A stretch of DNA of 64,000 bases from Branchiostoma floridae (GCF_000003815.2 NC_049985.1:25302494-25366493), one strand, 5' to 3'; shown: positions 11,876 to 24,385, counted from the first letter of the stretch. Translations and numbers: made by a program. Notes: generated by a model not told the origin, from the sequence alone.

Positions 11876-12673
11876 AGACATACAAATTGGCTGCGTAAGC
11901 TTTCATGGCAGTACAGCATATCACACACTTTGTTCATGTCTGACTTTTATTTGTCCACCATAAGATGTTACAGGACGTGCAAACGAAAGCTGTATACCTT
12001 AAGTATAGATGACTTCATACAGAGCGCTACCATCATCTGCAAAGATGGTAGGATGCCTACTTTATATAGATGAAGACAGTGGTTCATTCCTGTTCGTACG
12101 TGGAGAAGTTAACTGAACTAAAACTTGTCGATTTTACATGTACAAATAATGGGTAAACGAAATAAATTCTGCTATGCCTTATATCGGGGATGCTACATAA
12201 AAAAAGCAAATGCAACTTGTCCTTTTAGTGCCTATCATATTTGCGCAGTGACAAATATTCAACAATGATAACAACATCATATACTGTAACATATACATGT
12301 CAGATCGTTACCCTTTGTTCACGAAGTTTGAACAAAGCGACCAGACACCACACTAGTACTTTTGATTGTACCTTGTTGTTGTTGACGGTGAATGCCGCAT
12401 GGACATTTCTAAATCTTCTGCTCTCGTACTTATAAATGTGCTGCTGTAGTACAACAAAAGCTGAGGGTTTTTTCCAGGCCTCAATGGATAATTGCTGTTG
12501 TACACACAAATGGTGCCGGACGATTACTTTACTGACTATGCACTGAGAGCTGCGAAGGTATTTCTATATTTCATTTGTTGTGTGTCATCAATCATACAGA
12601 TGTATGTCGACATCTGGGTACAATCATAAAGGATGAGACCTAAAAAAACGTTTTCGCTTTGTTTAACTCAGGG

Positions 12674-13935
12674 TCATGCAGGATTGCAGCAGAACTCCCA
12701 TCGGGTGTTAGGGTCCGTTGTGTAGCACCATGGGCCGGGTTCAACCTCGTCTGGGTTGCGGCAGTAGTTCTCCACCAACTCAGGATACTCCTCTGGCAGG
12801 AAAGTATGCTCATGAGGAAAGTTGACATCCCATCGCTGACATGTCTTCGCACTCATCGTCACCGAAACGTTTCCGCGATAGTCAGATCCGGTAGAACTGC
12901 CCATGCAGACTGGAAAAAGACATTATAATCAGTCAAAATAACTGTGTATTTCCATTATTTTCCCAGATGGAGAACTATTTTCTGTGGCAAAACGCGTACG
13001 ATCGGCACAGTATAGGAGCCGAGACCAAAGGAAAGCTTAAGACAGACTCAGAAAAAGTCTTTTACCAAAAGGGCATGTAGGGTGGATGCAATAATCCCAA
13101 CGGGTGTCAGGGTCCGTTGTGTAGCACCAAATGGTGCCCTCATGCCCGGCTGGGTTGCGGCAGTAGTTCTCCACCAACTCAGGAAAATAATCTGGCTTGT
13201 AAAATAGACTATGTGGAAAGTCGACATCCCATCGCTGACAGGTCTTCCCACTTCTTGTCAGAGACACGTTTCCGCGGTAATCAGATCCGTCAGGCTCACC
13301 TTTGCACACTGGAATGATTTGTATTATCAAGAAATTAAGTATTACTGCGAGTTTCAATTTGTAAGGTACCATCCACAGTGGTACGAAGAAATCAATTTTC
13401 TTCAAGAATGACATTTGTCTGCCAAGAAGAAATCAAACAATGTGAGCTATTTATGAAATATCTACATGACGGCTACAATACTTTATGTGGACAATTGCTG
13501 GGTCACCTCATAGGGAGTAAGAGAAACATTCACCTGGTTTTTCCACGTTCATAACATTGGGATCGCCGTAGGAAGGACTGCTGAAGTGTAGCCTGCCGAC
13601 AAACGTGTACGTGTTGGTCTTTGTTGTTTTCTCACTTTGACATGATCTGTTTTTTACACTTGAACCTGGAATATAAGAAAGGACATATTGAGCATATGTG
13701 TTAATGTTTGCTGATCGCGATGGATTTACATCAGACAAATCATTCTTGTATAAATAGCTGTAAAATACACCCCATAACTGCGTTTTCTTGTTAATGTCTT
13801 CTTTCCTTTTCTTTAAACCTTATCAACTTGATATAGCATATGAGATTATGAATGAAATTATGCAATAAAGCAGGTTCACTTACCATGTGAAATGATACAA
13901 ACAATGGCAAATAGAAGGCAGATGCGGGCCAACAT
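12674..13935 (-). CDS. Secreted twin-kringle protein (unit B)
   Basis: Four exons: 13884-13935 (signal peptide, MLARICLLFAIVCIISHG), 13534-13665 (linker, 44 residues with one Cys), 13066-13308 (kringle 1) and 12674-12909 (kringle 2 and stop). All introns are phase 1 and the total is 663 nt, 220 residues. Kringle 1 has six Cys with SDYRGNVSL, KTCQRWDVDFP, LVENYCRNP and WCYTTDPDTRW. Kringle 2 keeps YRGNVSV and KTCQRWD but ends CCNPA then TGA, so the usual last Cys is replaced by the stop. The D-x-D pair of lysine-binding kringles (between the third Cys and the Trp) is absent: NPAGHEGTIW in kringle 1 and NPDEVEPGPW in kringle 2. No protease domain is present. An extracellular binding protein is inferred; the partner is unknown. 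Confidence 0.88.
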
Positions 13936-14110
13936 TTCGTGCTCACAAAATATCAGCCTGTTCCAGGTTCACAAAAATATGGAATGACCGTTTCAGTGTA
14001 TTGACGTGCTTAGTATTTTCTTTCTGTAAAGAACATATCAGTCTGTTACCAGAATAATGTCTGCTTTGTAGATACCTCACAAGACCTATTGTTGGTATGA
14101 AAGGATGGGC

Positions 14111-14123
14111 GATTCATATAATG
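14111..14123 (-). promoter_or_regulatory. Candidate TATA box of kringle unit B
   Basis: CATTATATGAATC on the minus strand, about 180 bases above the ATG at 13935. The same block lies at the same distance in unit C. Confidence 0.35.
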
Positions 14124-14308
14124 TCAAAGACTTCAATGCTTAGCTTGAGAATATTGTTTTTTTTGTGTGAAGACAGAATTTGTAGGCGCGTGTTGCTTAT
14201 CTTCAAATGAACTTTCAGAATGCATGATCTGAAGCTTGCTACATTCAAGTTGTCTGTTGTAAAGGTAGAGGTTTTGCCTTGATCTACGTTCAGACCTTCA
14301 CGTGTCAC

Positions 14309-14416
14309 AAACCACCTACCACGCAGGGCCGATCCCGTGGCATACACACATGTTTTACATGGTACCGTAAGGCATTTGTGTATGCCGCAGGATAAGCCCT
14401 GCGTGGGGGGTGGTGT
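14309..14416. mobile_element. Fold-back MITE upstream of kringle unit B
   Basis: Same element as at 11747-11875: ACCACCTACCACGCAGGGC at one end and GCCCTGCGTGGGGGGTGGT at the other, with the inner hairpin GTACCGTAAGGCAT. Confidence 0.75.
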
Positions 14417-15860
14417 AGATATAAAAATTCAGTATTATCAGTAAAATTGCACGGGAGATGAAGCCACTCTTTTGCTCTTATCAATGGCATAACGAAACGA
14501 GTAGTGTAAAGAAGGCATCTCATCCATGGTCCGAGGCTCAACCTATGAACCAAATTATCATACTAAGAAGAAAGAACTTAAGTTTGACACAAACTACAAG
14601 GGCCGACTGTTGATTATCCCCGGGAGGGTGAGATCACCGAGAGTCGGATATGATGTGTTTGACCGAGAGTCACTGGCGAGGGACGTCACCTGGCACCAAC
14701 AAATCGGTGCATCTCCTTTGCTTTCTTCTGTCATTTGAAAAAGTCACCATGGACTGTCAAAAGTGACAGACTCTTTTCCCTGATTCCACTGAAAAGTGAA
14801 AGTGATATGACGTCAGCGAAGAGCACTTTCTCTCTGTGCTCTTAGATCACATGGACGAGACGCCTCCACTGAGAGCAAAACTTTAGGCCCCAGACGTGTT
14901 TTGTAACCTCCAAAGAACCCGACCCTTGCTAAATTAGTCACATCGTCTGTAAATATTGAGATTTACTCATTTGCATAATGTATATATCAAAAGCTCAATC
15001 CTACATAGCGCATATTTCCTTTGCTTAATATCTACAAGTGGTTTTGTGCCGGATTCTTATTGGCAATTGCTGCACGAGAGAATATGGCTAAGAAGACGAA
15101 GACACAGACACACAGGGCAGTTTCCGTACACATCACTCGTGTCAGTTTTCTATGTTACTCAAGAACTCCGACAGAAAGCTTCTCCATGTCTTTATTTCCC
15201 ACATGCCACACCTTGGTACCAGACACATGTCTCACTTTCACAGTGGTAGAACCGGTCAACTTGCCTGGCATAAGTTAATTGACCTACATCAAATGTTTGT
15301 AGCGACATCACGAAAGTGATAAACTACTTTGTCCCCTCAATCATGAATGAGAAGGTGCTTTATACATACTAGATTTGTGTCAATGGTAAGACTTCAGTGC
15401 AAATCATAATGTAGCTTTCCAGACTTGACACTTAAGTTAAAAGCGGTTCGATCTGTGTTGCACATACGAAAACAGCATTCTAAAAACTGTTACAAAAATG
15501 TTTGACACACTTACACATATGGTAGGGATACATAACGTTTTGAAATATATATGCAGTAAAAGTAACAGCTTACAGTGTTACAAATTTTACTTCCAATCTC
15601 GATAATCTTTTGGTTGGTTAAATTTTATCATCTTAATTATCATATAATGCTCTCCAAATTACACATCTTCAATAACAATAAAAATGTCTTCCAGTTTGAC
15701 ATTTAAAAAAACATATTTCTAAAATTTCATTTAACGACCATATAAAACTGTTTTAACATCTTCGTAAATATAAAGTTACGTAAAAACTAAAAGACCAGCT
15801 TGCTATGCTGCACATTGCACTATTATGACTATTATAATCCAGTGAGAGTTTGTCGATAGA
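14417..15860. other. Spacer between kringle units B and C
   Basis: No convincing exon was found on either strand. The ORFs at 14526-14738 and 14956-15278 lack splice signals or family motifs. 15740-15980 is homologous to the 3' flank of unit A. Confidence 0.45.
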
Positions 15861-16105
15861 TGAATCAGGTTTTCGATGTTTCAAAGTCTTGATGGCGAAC
15901 AGCAAGGCCTCGGAGGGATAATGACCTAGAATGATACAGAGTTCAAAGCGTTTAAAGAGTTAAGAAAATTAGGAGCATTCTGATACGGTAAGAACTGTTT
16001 CGTAAAAATAGTGTTGGACATTTTGCAATGTGAGTTGCGTACGTTTCTCCACATTTCGTTGAAGGATGGGAGCAGAGGAACAATCATTTTCGAATCTCTT
16101 ATCGC

Positions 16106-17565
16106 TCAAGGGCATGCAGGATTGCAGCAGAACTCCCAGCGAGTGTTAGGGTCCGTTGTGTAGCACCACAGGCCGGGTTCAACCTCGTCTGGGTTGCGGC
16201 AGTAGTTCTCCACCAACTCAGGATGATTCTCCGGTAGGTGATAACGGTCATGTGGAACATCGACATCCCATCGCTGACATGTCTTCCCACTTATCGTCAC
16301 AGAAACGTTTCCGCGATAGTCAGATCCGGCAGAACTGCCCATGCAGACTGGAATGAGAAATTGTTGTAAGTATCAGTTACCAGTTCAGTCGGCGAATGAA
16401 AGTACTGAAATTCTCAAAATAACTGTGAACTTTGATCATTTTTCTGATGCAGAACTATTTTCTGTGACATCACGATCATCACAGTATAGGAGCCGAGACC
16501 AAAGGAAAGATAGAGCGGGAAAGAGAAAAGCGTCAAGCAGTCTTTTACCAAAAGGACATGCAGGGTGGATGCAGTACTCCCAGCGTGTGTCCGGGTCTGT
16601 TGTGTAGCACCAAATGGTGCCCTCAACCCCGGCTGGGTTGCGGCAGTAGTTCTCCACCAACTCAGGATACTTCCATTGCCGGTAATAAGACCTATGTGGA
16701 GAGTCGACATCCCATCGCTGACATGTCTTTCCACTTATCGTCACAGACACGTTTCCGTCAGGCTCGACTTTGCACACTGGAATGATTTAAATCACCAATT
16801 GCAAGAAATCAAGTATCACGGCGAGTTTCAACATGTAAGATATGTGGTACGAAGAAATCAATTTTCTCCAAGAACGACATTTTTCTACCAAGAAATCAAA
16901 CAATGTGAGCTATTTATAAAATATTTACATGGCGGCTACAATACTTTATGTGAACAATAGCTGGGTCTCCTCGTAGAGAGTAAGAGAAACATTCACCTGG
17001 TTTATCCTCGTTCATAACATTGGGATTGCCGTAGGATGAACTGCTGAAGTGTGGCATGCCGACAAACATGTACGTGTTGGTCTTTGTTGTTCTCTCACTT
17101 TCACATGATCCGTTTTTCACACTTGAACCTGGAAGATCAGCAAGAAGACATTGTGCACAATATATGTGTAAATGTTTGCTGAACTTATGATCTGCATCAG
17201 ACAAATTATTCATTTATAAGTTGCTGTACAATACACCCCATAACTGAGTTTTCTTGTTAATGTCTTATTTTCTTTTCTTTGTACCATATCAACTCATAGA
17301 CATTATGTATATGCACATCAACCTTTCCTCTCTCTCTCACTCTCAAGCCCTTTCCACAAAAGTATCGTTGAATGAGGGGCAATACAAAAGCTTTCTGAGT
17401 TCTAACGATAAAACTACTAAGTACGGTTCAATTCAATGTTGAAAATCTTTTTATTTTGAGTATAGAAAAATAGATATAATGGATTAAATCATGAAAAATG
17501 TATATTTACTTACCATGTGAAATGACAAAAGCGATAGCAAGTAGAAGGCAGATGCGGGGCAACAT
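16106..17565 (-). CDS. Secreted twin-kringle protein (unit C)
   Basis: Four exons: 17514-17565 (signal peptide, MLPRICLLLAIAFVISHG), 16997-17128 (linker, 44 residues), 16549-16776 (kringle 1) and 16106-16347 (kringle 2 and stop). Introns are all phase 1 and the total is 654 nt, 217 residues. Kringle 1 has its six Cys, but its first loop reads EPDGNVSV where unit B has EPDGSDYRGNVSL: an in-frame 15-nt deletion removes the conserved YRG. Kringle 2 is complete with YRGNVSV, KTCQRWDVD, NYCRNP and WCYTTDPNTRW and ends FCCNPACP, giving seven Cys (one extra in the CC pair). The D-x-D of lysine-binding kringles is missing from both. The linker exon matches nothing I recognise. Paralogue of unit B; a secreted binding protein is inferred. 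Confidence 0.88.
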
Positions 17566-17741
17566 TTTGTGGTCACAAAATATCAGTCTGTTCCAGGTTC
17601 ACAAAAATATGGAATGACCGTTTCAGTGTATGGACGTGGTCATTATTTTCTTTCTATAAAGAACATATTAGTCTGCTGCCAGGAGAAAAGTCTGCTTTGT
17701 AGATACCTCAGAAAATGCATTGCTGACATTAACGGATGAAC

Positions 17742-17754
17742 GATTCATATAATG
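17742..17754 (-). promoter_or_regulatory. Candidate TATA box of kringle unit C
   Basis: CATTATATGAATC on the minus strand, about 180 bases above the ATG at 17565, conserved with unit B. The stretch 17566-17760 is the shared promoter block; it includes CTGTTCCAGGTTCACAAAAA, found in all three units. Confidence 0.35.
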
Positions 17755-17942
17755 TCAAAAACTTCAATGCTTAGCTTGAGGATATTGCTTCTTTGTTGTG
17801 AAGAGACAGTTTATAGGCGCGTACTTATCTTCAAATGAACATGAAACTTTCAGTATTCATGATCCGAAAACTTGCTACATTCAAGCTGTCTGTCCGGTAA
17901 AGGTTTTGTTTTCATCTATGTTAAGACTCGCACGTGTTACAG

Positions 17943-18044
17943 ACCACCTCCCACGCAGTGCTAATCTCGCAGCATACACAAATACATGATACCGTAAGGC
18001 ATTTGTGTACACCGCGGGATTAGCCCTACGTTGCAGGTTGATGT
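17943..18044. mobile_element. Fold-back MITE upstream of kringle unit C
   Basis: Most diverged of the three copies: ACCACCTCCCACGCAGTGCT at one end, AGCCCTACGTTGCAGGTTG at the other, and ATACCGTAAGGCATTTGTGT inside. Confidence 0.65.
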
Positions 18045-20820
18045 AGACATAAAAATTCAGTATTATCAGTGAAATGGTCTAGGAGATGAAGCCTCTTGCA
18101 AACACTAGGAAATACCAACTGCTTTGGAGGGGGGGGGGGTATCGAAAGCGTACTTCCTTCGTTGTTTTTATATGTGCAATGTAAAACAGGTTACTGTGTT
18201 TAGCTAATAGAACATTTTACTCTTAAATGGTTAGAGGGAAAGAGCAGACAGAAGGCTTGGGTCGGGGCCCGCCCTTAAAACCAATTTATCACTGGCTAAA
18301 GCCATGCTGACCCTACCCATGTATTTCTTACACGTACAGACACTTCCTTCATCATGAATGTTATAAACGATGGGCGATAAGGCAAGAAGGTCAACATAAC
18401 AACAACACATAACAGGATGAGATTTTCTTATCACCCCTCAAATTGGTTGTGTAACCTACCTTTTGTATTTTGCCATAGGCTGAGATTACTTTATTGATTT
18501 CTTTCTTTATTCTTTATTTCAGGTTAAAAACCCATAGACACACAAAAGATTCATACATATGCATTAAAATCTCTACCTGTACAATAAGTCATAACAGTTC
18601 TGGAAAAAAGAATTTCTGTAGAACATGTCTGACGTCAGCAAGTGCTGGACAATGATATTATTGGAAGACGTTAATAGTTGCAGAAAAGAATAACACATTT
18701 TCCTACGCCTTGCTTCAAAGTGTCGAATTGTACACAAACATTGTGCTAGCGCTGCATCGTCGTGGAAGATTCATGATAATCCGAAAACAGTTGTTATATG
18801 CGATCCGGCACTTAGAGAGGACACCCGCACTGACAGAATTCCATAATTGCGCGCCATATGTTTGGCCACAGTACGCCATAAACAAGTTTTTCTTAACAGG
18901 TGTGGAACAAAGGGAAAACTTGCGATTTATACAATTAGCACGACTATACAGACTTTTCAGCTGCGCACGTACACAGTCGTCATCGCTAAGTTTAGGGTTT
19001 TTTCAATATTAAACAATATGTTATTCCTATTTTTAAAAAGGGGGACCCCCAGAGGAGGCATCCGGGGTTACCCAGAATGCAATTTAACCTTTGACCCCTG
19101 ACTTCCGGTTGTGTGTCATGTGAGGTTGAAGGTGATTTCCAGTCTTGCCCACTTTTAGGGCTCCCTGCTCCGTGACTGTGTAGTTTTAGGGCCCAGTTTT
19201 TTTTAGTGTCGTCGATGGGGTAATGAACATTCCATTTATGTGTTCGTTCGTAGACAACAGTTATTCTATACGTTAGAGTTGGGTATTTTGTCTTCGAACA
19301 GCGTTACGTAAACATCAAGATATCTGCTCATTTCATGACGCTCACGGACGGAATCTTCGCCTCGATTCCTGAAAATCGTGGGGAGTGAGGTTTTCAGTAT
19401 GTTCAACATGTACTATGATTTCTTAGCTTGAGTTAGGTGCCGCGATAATCTCAAGTCCCCACATTTTGCTGAGAAATTTGAGATTTGGGGGAGGGGGGCT
19501 ATGGCTGCCTTGTGTAAACGATATCTACACGGTTGTTCACTGTCGGTGTGGATGTCTCCCTGGCACGTAGCTTTAATAAATTACTATTTTTTGTGATTTT
19601 CAGTTACATGTTGCACATTTTAGGTTATGTCTGGCCGGTTTTGTGACAGCTTAGCCATAGACAACACGGTCTTCCGTATTTTTGTGCTCTTTTCAACCCG
19701 GGCCCATATAGGAGAACAACACGTAAATGATATCCCCTTGTTGAGATGTCCACGTCCACACAGCCAGAAGACAGCTGTACAGATGCCACTAGTTCTAACT
19801 CAGAGATCCCATAGTATCTATATAGTGACTAATGTATGGATATACTAATGTTTATGTATGCGGATTTTAATTATGGAATATATGGATAGAGCAGAGATTC
19901 CACAAATTTGCTGGGTGTGCCACCAGTGAATGAAGATACAGGCGCACATTCACGTCTACTGAACAATTCTTATATTTTGAACTCGACACGTGTGTACATA
20001 TTTTGATATATACACAAACATACAAGTACCCCTTGTTTTCTTGAATAATATACGCAAAACTATGCACATTGTTTTCAACCTTCTTTCTACATTGGGTGGT
20101 GTGAAGACTTTAAGCAGTGTTGTGTAACAAGTTCTGTTTTTTGGACAAATAAATAATAAAATGAAGACAATTTCACAGAATGACTTCAATTATTTATTGC
20201 CGTAATACAATCAAGTGCAATTTTTCAATGTAGGTTGTTTCCATACACTTATCCCCAACAACAGTTGGAGACTGACAAGTGTATGTGTATCAGTGGTTCT
20301 AGTTAAGATAGACATGTTGTATTTACAGAGGCTTTTACATCTCATGTTCTTCGTTTATTGGTACAACACAGTAGTATATTTAAAGCTATGCCACACTATG
20401 ATATGTAGGGGTTGCAATCATTCAGTACATTTTTCTCTGTTGCTTCATATTCTTGAGATTTTATGTAAATATTGTGATTGACGGTAACACAGTATATGTT
20501 TAACGGTTGTTCAACAGTACAATATGAATTGGTTGCTTTTAACTGTATTTGTATCAAAATCTATATACTGTACGGAAAGCTCAAGTAAGATGTTACACCT
20601 GTAATACTGTATGTTGCAATGTACAAGAAACATATTTACAAGACAAACCCTCTATGTTTCAGTATACAAAATATACATACAGACTTGACCCACTTGCACA
20701 GGAATGTTAATTTTGTGCTGCAACATTGTCAGTTTGTACTGTGTCAAGAAGGCTATTCCTGACAAAAGTAATATTGAGCAAGTCACATTTTCCTGATATA
20801 ACATATATAATGTAAGCTAT
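18045..20820. other. Spacer with no supported gene
   Basis: A 12-base G run lies at about 18128-18139. The ORFs here (for example 18710-19012 and 19627-19848) show no family motif and no good splice context. The stretch 19030-19080 contains GAGGAGGCATCCGG, which recurs inverted at 23767-23780, so it is probably part of a repeat. Confidence 0.4.
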
Positions 20821-21036
20821 CAACACTAAATTGGCCCCTGTAGTTCCAAAAGAAGCCACTAGGGGATCAACACTTCACCAATTACTTATAAGATATACCA
20901 AATACACTATTTGAAAAGGATAGCCATATAGCATGTCCAGAAGTTAAGATATCAAACACGGAAGTTCTCCTGCAGTGCCGTAACAACTGCAATATGCATA
21001 TGGGAATGGGAGCACATCACAAAAGTCCCACTGACT

Positions 21037-21510
21037 GTGCCAACTCTTGGTCAGTCTGGCATCCATACTCCTGAGAACATGCCGGTGCTGGATTATGGAG
21101 ACTGTCCATATTGCTGCCCAGCTAGTGGCTCCCTCACTCCTGCATCAGCCACTTCCCATCCATCTCCAGTAGAGAGTGAAGACAGTGATGATGATGAAGA
21201 ATTGGAGGCAGCCACCATTAAACTGCGCGGCTCAACACGGGAAAGGAGATACCAAGACACTCTTGCAGCTGTAAAAGACAAAATGTTAGTCAACATGAGG
21301 CCTGTTCCAGTTACATGCCTGTTGAGATGATTCTGAAAGTTACAAAGAGAGAAGAAATTGGATCTGTTACATTACCATCTACACCCAAGTTTGAACTACA
21401 CCCTGTACAGAATGGGTTTGGAGCTTCAATAGCAGTTGTGAAGAAAGCAAGTGGGGAGCAGATGACAAAAACAATGTGTATAATAGTGATTTGTCTTCTC
21501 TGTAAATTAT
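21037..21510 (+). CDS. Unrecognised coding-like segment, possibly broken
   Basis: Two overlapping frames look like real protein rather than noise. The first (21037-21330) has CPYCCPASGS, an acidic SEDSDDDEELEAA stretch and RGSTRERRYQDTLAAVKD. The second (21315-21510) continues with LKVTKREEIGSVTLPS and FELHPVQNGFGASIAVVK. They are offset by one frame near 21310, which suggests a frameshift or a missed intron. I do not recognise the family. An origin from a mobile element is possible, since a repeat block ends just upstream (20835-20990). Confidence 0.3.
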
Positions 21511-22021
21511 GACAGATACAACATGTTGTACCACAATTACTACTATATCACTAGTATTTACTATAGACAATAGAGTTATGCAACTTCCTTTACTAAGGCT
21601 TTAGATATCACCGTCTTGAGTTTTCCATACGGTGTACCGTGTATATACAGTATTACAGTTGCAACATCTTACATTTTCCATAAAGTGTATTAGATACTAC
21701 TGAAAGACTGCAATCACCACATATTTTTATTATTATTCTGTGGCATAATCTTTAAACATGTTACTGCTTCACAACTCACTGTCTTCATCACTGTAGTCCA
21801 AGTCATCAAGGCTGTCTGCAGTGGTTGATGGGGGTCAACTGACGAAGGCGTGATGCCTTCCCACTCCCATCTCTAAGGTGTGCTTTAGAATTCACCGCCC
21901 TCGTCGAACCACTGTATTGAGGGATAAGATTGAATCCATGACACAGAAATAACAATAGGCACACTTAAATTTTAATCATGATTAGTCCTGTGAAACGCTA
22001 GAGGCGAGTAGAACAGTTTTT

Positions 22022-22078
22022 ACCGCAAGCTCAACCCCGGGATTCGAATCTGCGACCTATCACACTGGACCCGGGCAG
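22022..22078 (-). repeat. SINE fragment with tRNA-like B box
   Basis: On the minus strand the sequence has AGATTCGAATCCCGGGGTTG, a good pol III B box (GATTCGAATCC). No intact tRNA cloverleaf was found, so a SINE or tRNA relic is the likely reading. Confidence 0.4.
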
Positions 22079-22167
22079 CCAAACTCACAAAACCAAGTAT
22101 GCAACTGATTATGCCAAAAGGCTCAAAGCCATTTTGCATGGTCGGTTGGCGGTACTTGAACAGTACT

Positions 22168-22301
22168 GTTACACCTGGATGACGTATGAATGGGTTGGCA
22201 TTTTTGCAGGAAAATTTTACATTTACATTTACATTGCCAACCTTGTAACTGTAAAGGTTTCCAGCAAAAATGCCAGCCCATGCATACATCATCCAGGCCT
22301 A
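22168..22301. mobile_element. Fold-back MITE
   Basis: Arm CCTGGATGACGTATGAATGG followed by GTTGGCATTTTTGC pairs with GCAAAAATGCCAGCCCATGC and ATACATCATCCAGG. The loop is ACATTTACATTTACATT. Confidence 0.7.
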
Positions 22302-22444
22302 ACTGATCATAAGATCAGGACATTACTGTAACGGTTTACTATTGTCCATATCATTACAAGCAGGAAAATTAGACTTGACTGATTTTAAGTATTGGCCCTG
22401 CTAAAAATTAGCACAGCAGTGTACACACGACGCTGGATCTAAAA

Positions 22445-22734
22445 CAAGGGCTCGAAATACATTTTTCTGCATACCTGCACTGGTGGTATCATAGTATGGA
22501 TCATACTAAAATTGTTCAGGAACCATTTTTTAATATATACTTAATAGGTGGTAACAGTCAATGCTGAGCTAATAACAATCAAATCCACCTACATCTCCAG
22601 GACATTTATGTATAAAACCTAGTATATGGACCAGTGCAATTTTAATATAGGTGCAGGTAGACACCAGAAATACCTGAAAAAACTCCAATTTTACCTGCAC
22701 TAACATGCATATGTAGGTGGTATTTTGAGCCCTG
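22445..22734. mobile_element. MITE of the CAGGGCTCGAAATA family (copy 1)
   Basis: Starts AGGGCTCGAAATAC, ends TATTTTGAGCCCTG, and contains ACCTGCACTGGTGG and TACCTGCACTAACATGCAT. The same blocks occur in reverse at 50699-51042. Confidence 0.7.
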
Positions 22735-23034
22735 AAACAGATTTGTAGCACACTTTTGTCGCCCCTCCCAGATTTTTAATCCAATCAAAATTGAAACATA
22801 TGTTCTAATATTGAAATTCTACGTTGGTTTTGTTAAAAACGTCATGGTATTTGCGGTTCATGTCTCCTCCGCACAAAACAAGCTTTGCCCCCCTCCCCCC
22901 AACAACTTACATTCGCCCGATACGGCGATTGTTTGTAAGAAAATACGGAGAAAATAGTTTACCAAGGAGGTTGAGTTTACAAAGGATGCCAGAGACACAA
23001 AATTGTGCAAGGATAGATGGTAGAGACTCACCTT

Positions 23035-23240
23035 GCCACACAACGTCTGGCCACTCCAAGCAGCTTTGGTGCGGGGAATTTTTGGTGACCTTGCGCTGGC
23101 ACTTGTGTTGTTTGTCGGCAGCCCCGGGATTATCGCTGTCAATTTGAAGCTACCAGAGAAAATCGGCCGCACCGCAGGTTGGCAGACACAATATCAGCTT
23201 GTAAGCATTCCCATGTCAGGAATAGCGACTTATCGATACG
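23035..23240 (-). other. Possible 5' exon with strong donor, minus strand
   Basis: TGTGTGGCAAG followed by GTGAGTCTC at 23035 is a near-ideal donor. The sequence above it is CpG-richer than its surroundings. Its longest open frame has no ATG, so it would be non-coding or partial. No downstream partner exon was identified. Confidence 0.25.
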
Positions 23241-24385
23241 GTACAAACTGACAAATTATTTGATATCCCTGTTTTCCGTGAGGCTGGTTCCGTCTACTGT
23301 GTTGCGCTAGACGTAGACTCAAGGTGCTGTATACTTCCGGTTCATTCTGCTTCCGGTTCAAGGTGCTTGTGATCTGGTTTCACGTGGTTTTATTCCCAGG
23401 GTGCTTACTCGTGCATGATATCAGCAAGAGAATGATTGACTGAACCTGTTTGTCCGCTCGATGTACCTAGAAAGTGTCTGGTACAATGCTGAGTTAATCC
23501 GCTCTTTATGATTTTCCCTCATTCCCGCTAAGGTTACTATGTCTCTATCCTTATCTGGAATTCCATATGTTTCATACACATTATCTGCCTCATAGAACAT
23601 TAGCTGTCTTTATTATTTATATTATTTGCTTACAGGACGAAAAGCCGGGAGACACCGCTTTCCCATCCGTCTGAGGCGCCGACATAGTTTCGAATGAACT
23701 AGAACTTCCGGTCCAACGTATATATCTGGCGTAGACCGGAAACCGCAATGTATTGTGGGATAGGCCGGATGCCTCCTCTAGTAAGGACCCTTTATCCTTG
23801 GTGGGTGTCTGTGCGGTCAAGTTATGACATTTACGGCTTAAGTCCCAGCTCAAAATAAGAGTACTGATCTTTTTTGTACTCAAGATTTACCTATTATCTC
23901 TTTCTTATCAAAATTGTCCGCGGTTATTTTGTTTAATCATTTTATGTTTTTGACTATGGTGCATTTTCAACGAAAAATTGAAAAAAAAATGGTCGTTTCT
24001 GATGTTTTCGGCCCCAAAAAAACAATATAATCCTAATTCAAAACAAAATAGCCGCGGATAAAAATGATAAGTTTAAGGTTGACTTTCATCCTTTAGAATA
24101 TCATGATTTAAAGTCTTGTTTCCAGCTGGGACTAGACTCATGAAATAAACAACACTTTTTTTAACCAAAATGTTTATTTCTAACCCAAAATCCGGCATGT
24201 ACAAAAAAAAAATCACAAGTATTCAATGTGTTTAAAGTAGTACTAAAACTGTGTGAAGTTTCATCGTAGTGCGACCGAGCAATCAAAAGTTACGATCGAT
24301 GTATAGAATACTGCTTTATTCCAGGCCATGGGCCGTCTTAAGCCAACAGAGAAGACATGAGCTGGAGATGGAAGCCTTGAAGTTT

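Noticed and set aside
113-17565. One giant kringle plus F5/8C gene
   Set aside because: Each kringle unit has its own signal peptide and stop, and the F5/8C gene has its own signal exon.
22022-22078. Functional tRNA gene
   Set aside because: Only a B box is clear; no cloverleaf stems or A box at the right spacing.
23033-23251. Hydrophobic plus-strand ORF (GIFGDLALALVLFVGSPG)
   Set aside because: It is the complement of a region with a strong minus-strand donor and has no plus-strand splice sites or known family.
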